62,012 bases of DNA from CAZOKZ01 sp964580585 (GTDB lineage: Bacteria > Sumerlaeota > Sumerlaeia > SLMS01 > JAHLLQ01). Within the stretch, counting starts at the first letter, position 1; every line of letters starts with the position of its first letter. The notes under the pieces were generated by a model, which ran no database searches, had not been told where the DNA came from, and saw nothing but the letters and a program-made list of their open reading frames with translations. The position numbers were made by a program, and so were the translations under genes. Below are positions 57,801-62,012 of the stretch, one piece after another. Where the stretch lies: positions 1-62,012 of the forward strand of contig CAZOKZ010000020.1 in assembly GCA_964580585.1 (NCBI GenBank), read 5' to 3'.

Positions 57801-57905
57801 TCCCGATCATGGGCTGAAGCCGCGCGCTTCCGCCAGCGTCGGTGATTCGTCGCCACTCGCAAGCCGCCATCGGCGGCTTGGAGTCATCGCGCCTATGATC
57901 GGGAT
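57800..57905 (+). promoter_or_regulatory. Nested inverted repeats before the OMF gene
   Basis: ATCCCGATCAT (57800-57810) pairs perfectly with ATGATCGGGAT (57895-57905); inside, CAAGCCGCC-ATC-GGCGGCTTG (57860-57880) forms a 9-bp triloop hairpin. The outer 3' arm ends 6 bp before the OMF start and includes its only GGGA-like ribosome site, so folding could block translation. Confidence 0.6.
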
Positions 57906-57911
57906 TTTGCT

Positions 57912-59303
57912 ATGCGACTCTTTTGGGTTTTCGCCCTATTTGGGCTGTCCTTGGGCCTGTCCGCCTGCGCGGCTCTCCCTCCCGAGATACCGAATCGCCA
58001 CGATCTCCGCCCGCCGGTTCTCACGGGTGAGTCATCTGCTCCGTCTTCCCCTGTCTCTCATCGGAGCGTGGCGACGACAGGGACGCTGACACTCGAAGCG
58101 GCAATCGAGACAGCGTTCATCAACAACCCCGGTCTTCAGGCGGACTTTGCCGCCTTTCAGGCCGCCGCGTTGGAGGTTCCACAAGTCTCTTCGTTGATGG
58201 ACCCTCGGGTCTCGTACACCCAGTTCGTCGAGGGCGTACAAACCCGAGTGGGCGAGCAACAATTTGTCGCGGGCGTCAGCCAGATGGTACCCTGGTTCGG
58301 CAAGCTGAGCCTCCAGGGCGATGTCGCCCGCACCAAAGCGATGCAAACCCTTCAGAGTTATCGTGCGAACATGCTAACCGTTCGTCAGCAGGTGCAGATG
58401 GCTTGGTATCGTCTCGGCTACGAGCAGGCGGCGTTGGCGCTGGCGGAAGAGGATAAGAGGACCATTGAGCAAACACTGGATGCCGCGGCGGCATTATATG
58501 GTTCGGGCGAGCGCGGGCGCGGCGCGTTGCTGAAATCCCAGGCGGAGTTGGCTCGTATCGAGAACGAGTTGGCCGGATACCCAGCGCGTATCGCCGCGCT
58601 GCGAGAGGAACTTGCCCGCCTTCTCTTCGTTGCCGAGTTGGGCCAAGTCCCCGCCTTGGACGATCCCAATGGATCGAAACTCTCGCTACCCTCTGCGGAC
58701 AGCCTGATAGCTGAAGCGATTGCACTGCGTCCCGAACTGGAGCGAATTCGCCTCCAGGAAGAGCAGGCCAACCTGCGTCACGAACTGGCCGAAAAGGACT
58801 ACTATCCAGATGTCACGCTTGGCGTGAACTACATCGGGGTGGGCGATCGGCCTGACAATCCCATGGGCGCAATGGCTCCACCAGACGAAGGCGACGATGC
58901 CTGGGGCGTCTCCATCGGTTTCAACATTCCATTGCCAAATGCCAGACGTCGCGCCGCCAGGGAACAAGCCCTTCGACAGCGCGAAGAGGCTCAGTGGCGA
59001 CGCATTGCAGCGGAGTCGGAGATCGAAGAAGAAGTGCAGCGCATCCTGCCCGGACTCGCTTCGCTCTCCAAACAACTCGACATCATTCGGGACAACCTTT
59101 TGCCCCTGGCGGAGGAAGCCTGCGCGACGAACCGGGCAGGCTACACGTCCGGAAACGCGACGTTTCTCGACCTGCTGGATTCACAACGCACACTGATCGC
59201 CGTGCGGCGCGACCTGCTGCGGACCCGGCGCGACTATCTTTTGAACATCGCCGAACTCGAACGAGTCGTCGGCGGCTCCCTTGTAACGGAGGAGCTTCCA
59301 TGA
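57912..59303 (+). CDS. TolC/CusC-type outer membrane factor
   Basis: 463 residues. Lipobox LSAC near Cys19, so lipid-anchored like CusC and OprM. Two repeats of the OEP fold: TLTLEAAIETAFINNPGLQA, and a later SLIAEAIALRPELERIRLQE, with long coiled helices and beta segments (VSYTQFVEGVQTRVGEQQF). It is the outer-membrane channel of a tripartite pump exporting metal ions from periplasm to exterior. Its stop overlaps the adaptor start (ATGA). Confidence 0.9.
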   Translation: MRLFWVFALFGLSLGLSACAALPPEIPNRHDLRPPVLTGESSAPSSPVSHRSVATTGTLTLEAAIETAFINNPGLQADFAAFQAAALEVPQVSSLMDPRVSYTQFVEGVQTRVGEQQFVAGVSQMVPWFGKLSLQGDVARTKAMQTLQSYRANMLTVRQQVQMAWYRLGYEQAALALAEEDKRTIEQTLDAAAALYGSGERGRGALLKSQAELARIENELAGYPARIAALREELARLLFVAELGQVPALDDPNGSKLSLPSADSLIAEAIALRPELERIRLQEEQANLRHELAEKDYYPDVTLGVNYIGVGDRPDNPMGAMAPPDEGDDAWGVSIGFNIPLPNARRRAAREQALRQREEAQWRRIAAESEIEEEVQRILPGLASLSKQLDIIRDNLLPLAEEACATNRAGYTSGNATFLDLLDSQRTLIAVRRDLLRTRRDYLLNIAELERVVGGSLVTEELP

Positions 59304-61327
59304 AACGCATTCTGTCACTACTCAAGAAGTTAATCCCAAGTGTTCTTCAAGTTGCCGTTGTGGCCGGTTTCTTCATCACCGCCTTGGTTGCATACAATCT
59401 TGGAGCAGAGCGCAACGCGCCTGCCGGTTCTCCGCAGGCGACTGCTCCTGCCTCTCGACCCGTATCTTCTCATCCCATCGACCACAACGCCGATGGCACG
59501 ATCTTCACGTGCTCCATGCATCCCCAGATCAAGCAGGATGAGCCGGGTAATTGCCCGATCTGCGGGATGGAACTGGTTCCCGTCGATGTTGAAGAAACGG
59601 CCTCGAAGATGCCCATCCACTCTGATCACGCGGTGATGTCCGACCCCAAAGTGCTGGGCTATGCGTGCGCGATGAACTGCGTTCCTCCACTGGAGGAGCC
59701 AGGGGACTGCCCGATCTGTGGCATGGAAATGCAGCCTGTTGTCGAAGAGAAGGCTGAGGGACTGAGCGATGGCGATCCAACTCGGCGTCTCGCTATGTCT
59801 GCGGAAGCGAAGGCTCTGGCCTCGATTCAGACCTCACCCGTGGTGAGTCGCATCCCCCAGAAGACCATCCGTCTCGTTGGCGAACTTGCCGTCAGCGAAG
59901 ACACGTTGATTCACATCAGCGCCGATGTTGGTGGGCGTATCGATGAGCTGGCCGCCGAGTATGTGGGCGATGTGGTCAAGCAGGGCGAGGATCTCGTTTT
60001 GCTCTACAGCCCGGAACTACTTGCGGTTCAGCAGGAGTTTCTTCAGGCCAATGCAGCGCTGGGACGTCAGCCGGAAAGCGCATTGCCAACCGTCCGCCGC
60101 GCAAGTGAGAGCGCGGTTGAAGCAGCACGCGAACGCCTCCGTCTTTCGGGTCTTTCTCCCGAACAAATCGATGCGCTCGCCGAAACCGGCAAAGCGCGCG
60201 AGCAAGTAACCATCAAGGCTCCCATCGGCGGCACCGTGGTCGAGCGTCATGCGCAGGAGGGGCAATACGTCAAGAAAGGCGAGCGGATTCTCACCCTTGC
60301 GAGCCTCGACACGCTTTGGGCCGAGATGGCGGCGTACGAGAGCGACCTGCCATGGCTTCGCGTCGGGCAGCCGGTAACCTTCATCAGCGAGGCTTTCCCT
60401 GGCAGGAAATTCACGGGCGAAGTCGCCTGGATCGATCCCGTCACCAACATGCGGACACGGACAACGCGTGTACGCCTCGACGTTGACAACGAAGACGGGA
60501 TGTTGCGTCCGGGCATGTACCTGACAGCGCGTGTCGAAAGTGCGCTGGGTGAAGAGCCAAAGCCGATCATCCCCACAAGCGCCCCCCTCATTACAGGCGA
60601 ACGGGCTGTAGTTTACCTCCAGGTTCCCAATGTGGAGCGCCCAACTTTCCAAGGCGTCGAGGTGGTGCTGGGACCACGCGTGGAAGATGGCTACATCGTT
60701 GAAGAGGGCCTCGCGGATGGTCAGCGCGTGGTCACGAACGGAGCCTTCCAGATCGACTCTGCGCTTCAGATCGTCGCGAAGCCCAGCATGATGAATCCTG
60801 GCGGTGGCATCGCCATGACAGGCCATGAAGGCCACGGTGGACCGCCTGATACAGGTAAAGTCAAAAGTGTGACCTCGTTAAAGGGAATGGAGCATCGTTC
60901 AGTATCGGATCATCGGACTCGCGGAGAAGACCCTGCGACCGATCTGTCGTTGGAGGATTTGATCACCGGTTATCTGTATATCCAACGGGCGCTTGCCCAG
61001 GACGACATCGAGCATGCTCGGCACGGTTGGATGGAGTTACGCGGCAAGTCCGAACAGTTGTCGGCGCTGATGCCCGAGGCCGACTCGCTAGATGGGATGG
61101 ACGCGCTACGGTCTGCCTTTCACACCCTCAGTCAGCATGTGATTTCCCGCGCACAACGTCATCCCGAACAGATTCATCGCAAGCTGCGGCTCGTCCACTG
61201 CCCCATGGCGTTCGACTTCTCCGGGGCCGATTGGTTGCAGGCCGAAGACGAGGTTCGGAACCCGTACTTTGGCGAGGAGATGCTGACCTGCGGAACGGTG
61301 AAACAGGAGTGGTCCGGCCATGACTGA
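59300..61327 (+). CDS. cusB: CusB-like periplasmic adaptor with two metal-binding domains
   Basis: 675 residues; GGAGGAG upstream. A single N-terminal anchor (QVAVVAGFFITALVAYNLG, residues 17-35) places the protein in the periplasm. Two heavy-metal-binding domains follow: FTCSMHPQIKQDEPGNCPIC (C71, C85, C88) and YACAMNCVPPLEEPGDCPIC (C123, C137, C140). The membrane-fusion core includes RIDELAAEYVGDVVKQGE and VTIKAPIGGTVVERHAQEGQ. A C-terminal part with LRLVHCPMAFDFSGADWLQA resembles DUF3347. This is larger than E. coli CusB (407) because of these extra domains. It bridges OMF and pump and likely hands Cu(I)/Ag(I) to CusA. Confidence 0.92.
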   Translation: MKRILSLLKKLIPSVLQVAVVAGFFITALVAYNLGAERNAPAGSPQATAPASRPVSSHPIDHNADGTIFTCSMHPQIKQDEPGNCPICGMELVPVDVEETASKMPIHSDHAVMSDPKVLGYACAMNCVPPLEEPGDCPICGMEMQPVVEEKAEGLSDGDPTRRLAMSAEAKALASIQTSPVVSRIPQKTIRLVGELAVSEDTLIHISADVGGRIDELAAEYVGDVVKQGEDLVLLYSPELLAVQQEFLQANAALGRQPESALPTVRRASESAVEAARERLRLSGLSPEQIDALAETGKAREQVTIKAPIGGTVVERHAQEGQYVKKGERILTLASLDTLWAEMAAYESDLPWLRVGQPVTFISEAFPGRKFTGEVAWIDPVTNMRTRTTRVRLDVDNEDGMLRPGMYLTARVESALGEEPKPIIPTSAPLITGERAVVYLQVPNVERPTFQGVEVVLGPRVEDGYIVEEGLADGQRVVTNGAFQIDSALQIVAKPSMMNPGGGIAMTGHEGHGGPPDTGKVKSVTSLKGMEHRSVSDHRTRGEDPATDLSLEDLITGYLYIQRALAQDDIEHARHGWMELRGKSEQLSALMPEADSLDGMDALRSAFHTLSQHVISRAQRHPEQIHRKLRLVHCPMAFDFSGADWLQAEDEVRNPYFGEEMLTCGTVKQEWSGHD

Positions 61328-62012
61328 TCGCCTCATTAAATTCTGCATGGAGCAGAAGCTCGTCGTTTTCCTCATCGCCGCGTCGTTGGTTGTGTGGGGT
61401 CTGATCGTCTCGCCGTTTGCGATCATACACGACGCGCTGCCACGCGAACCGATCCCGGTCGATGCAATCCCAGACCTGGGCGAGAACCAGCAAATCGTGT
61501 TTACCGAGTGGCCGGGTCGTTCACCACAGGATGTCGAAGACCAGGTCACCTATCCTCTCACAACGGCGTTGTTGGGACTGCCGGGCGTGAAGGACGTGCG
61601 GTCGAACTCGATGTTCGGTTTCTCCTCGATCTATGTGATCTTCAACGAGGATGTGGACTTCTACTGGTCGCGCTCACGTATCCTGGAAAAGTTGAACAGT
61701 TTGCCAAGCGGAACGCTCCCGCCGGACGCGACGCCGGTACTTGGTCCGGACGCGACCGGCATGGGTCAGATCTTCTGGTACACCCTGGAAGGCCGCACGC
61801 CAGAGGGGGAACCCGTCGGTGGCTGGGACCCGCAGGAACTGCGCAGCGTCCAGGACTGGTACGTTCGCTACGCACTGCAAGGCTCGGAAGGCGTCGCAGA
61901 GGTCGCCAGCATCGGCGGCTTCGTGCGCGAGTATCAGATCGACATCAATCCCGAAGCACTTTTCAGTTACAATATCACATTGCCGCAGGTCATCGGCGCC
62001 GTCCAGCGCAGC
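61320..62012 (+). CDS. cusA: CusA/CzcA heavy-metal RND pump (partial)
   Basis: First 231 codons of a pump that runs off the window; ATG overlaps the adaptor by 8 nt (ATGACTGA). Starts with CMEQKLVVFLIAASLVVWGL, the first membrane helix, then PVDAIPDLGENQQIVFTEWP, PGRSPQDVEDQVTYPLTTAL, GLPGVKDVRSNSMFGFSSIY, and TGMGQIFWYTLEGRTPEGEP. These are hallmarks of HAE/HME-type pumps (CusA, CzcA). The family exports Cu+/Ag+ or Zn/Co/Cd; the Cus type is favoured by the HMBD-containing adaptor. Partial at the right edge. Confidence 0.92.
   Translation, partial: MTDRLIKFCMEQKLVVFLIAASLVVWGLIVSPFAIIHDALPREPIPVDAIPDLGENQQIVFTEWPGRSPQDVEDQVTYPLTTALLGLPGVKDVRSNSMFGFSSIYVIFNEDVDFYWSRSRILEKLNSLPSGTLPPDATPVLGPDATGMGQIFWYTLEGRTPEGEPVGGWDPQELRSVQDWYVRYALQGSEGVAEVASIGGFVREYQIDINPEALFSYNITLPQVIGAVQRS

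Overview
The window reads as a bacterial chromosome segment of about 55 percent GC from a diderm (Gram-negative-type) organism: it carries several lipoprotein signal peptides with lipoboxes, a TolC-type outer membrane factor, RND-type exporters, a lipocalin and a type IV pilin-like protein. The pilin style (signal GFTLIELL followed by NFLEAQVRSKVSRVKAD), the bacterial enhancer-binding protein, the receiver-kinase fusion and the many hairpin-rich intergenic spots fit a deep-branching lineage such as Sumerlaeota, Hydrogenedentes or the PVC group. That placement is inference; no rRNA is present to settle it.

Layout. 0-5.6 kb: MscS channel, a beta-propeller-like protein, two coupled small membrane proteins, a pilin-like protein, inorganic pyrophosphatase with a basic tail, and a lipoprotein. 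5.57-5.81 kb: a minus-strand array of three tRNA genes that all carry leucine anticodons (GAG, UAA, UAG) but have short, class I variable loops. 6-9 kb: a LITAF-like zinc-ribbon miniprotein, a sigma54 activator coupled to acylphosphatase, and a cytidylate kinase-like protein. 9.1-13.2 kb: a tightly coupled minus operon (OppF-type ATPase, small hypothetical, GMC oxidoreductase, NAD-dependent epimerase) packed with copies of the decamer GGGGACGGAG. 13.2-18 kb: alanine dehydrogenase, GNAT acetyltransferase, a triloop-hairpin cluster, a membrane protein and a B12-binding-type radical SAM enzyme. 18.1-20.3 kb: a lipoprotein operon of unknown function. 20.3-22.9 kb: corrinoid adenosyltransferase, MetE-like protein and an alpha/beta hydrolase-fold protein lacking its serine. 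23-27.9 kb: deacetylase, argS, two paralogous 262-residue proteins, and a Cdd1-like protein. 28.2-32.5 kb: a Cys-repeat secreted protein, alanine racemase, a small membrane protein, a 10-N assembly gap and a GH113-like enzyme.

32.7-34.7 kb is an ammonium transporter / PII pair. 35.1-42.3 kb holds a degenerate receiver-GGDEF protein, then a plus-strand run of hisF, two tandem polytopic GT-C-like membrane proteins whose first 736 bp are identical, and a receiver-Ser/Thr kinase fusion. 42.3-51.4 kb: a GT2 glycosyltransferase coupled to an FAD oxidoreductase, a NifS-type cysteine desulfurase, a DUF4388-type protein, a LolA/LolB-like lipoprotein and an MMPL exporter. 51.6-56.9 kb: an orphan ATP-grasp protein, a quinone reductase with a MarR regulator and candidate operator, Blc lipocalin, a lipoprotein, a membrane protein and an esterase. 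57.3-62 kb: a heavy-metal (Cu/Ag type) efflux operon of Cys-rich secreted protein, TolC-like OMF, CusB-like adaptor and CusA pump, the last cut by the window edge.

The most unusual signals are (i) the class I leucine-anticodon tRNA array, whose three anticodons could together read all six leucine codons, (ii) a highly iterated decamer CTCCGTCCCC/GGGGACGGAG with 21 exact copies, many inside genes and some paired as hairpins, and (iii) a perfect 736-bp duplication in otherwise diverged tandem paralogs, pointing to recent gene conversion (or an assembly chimera).
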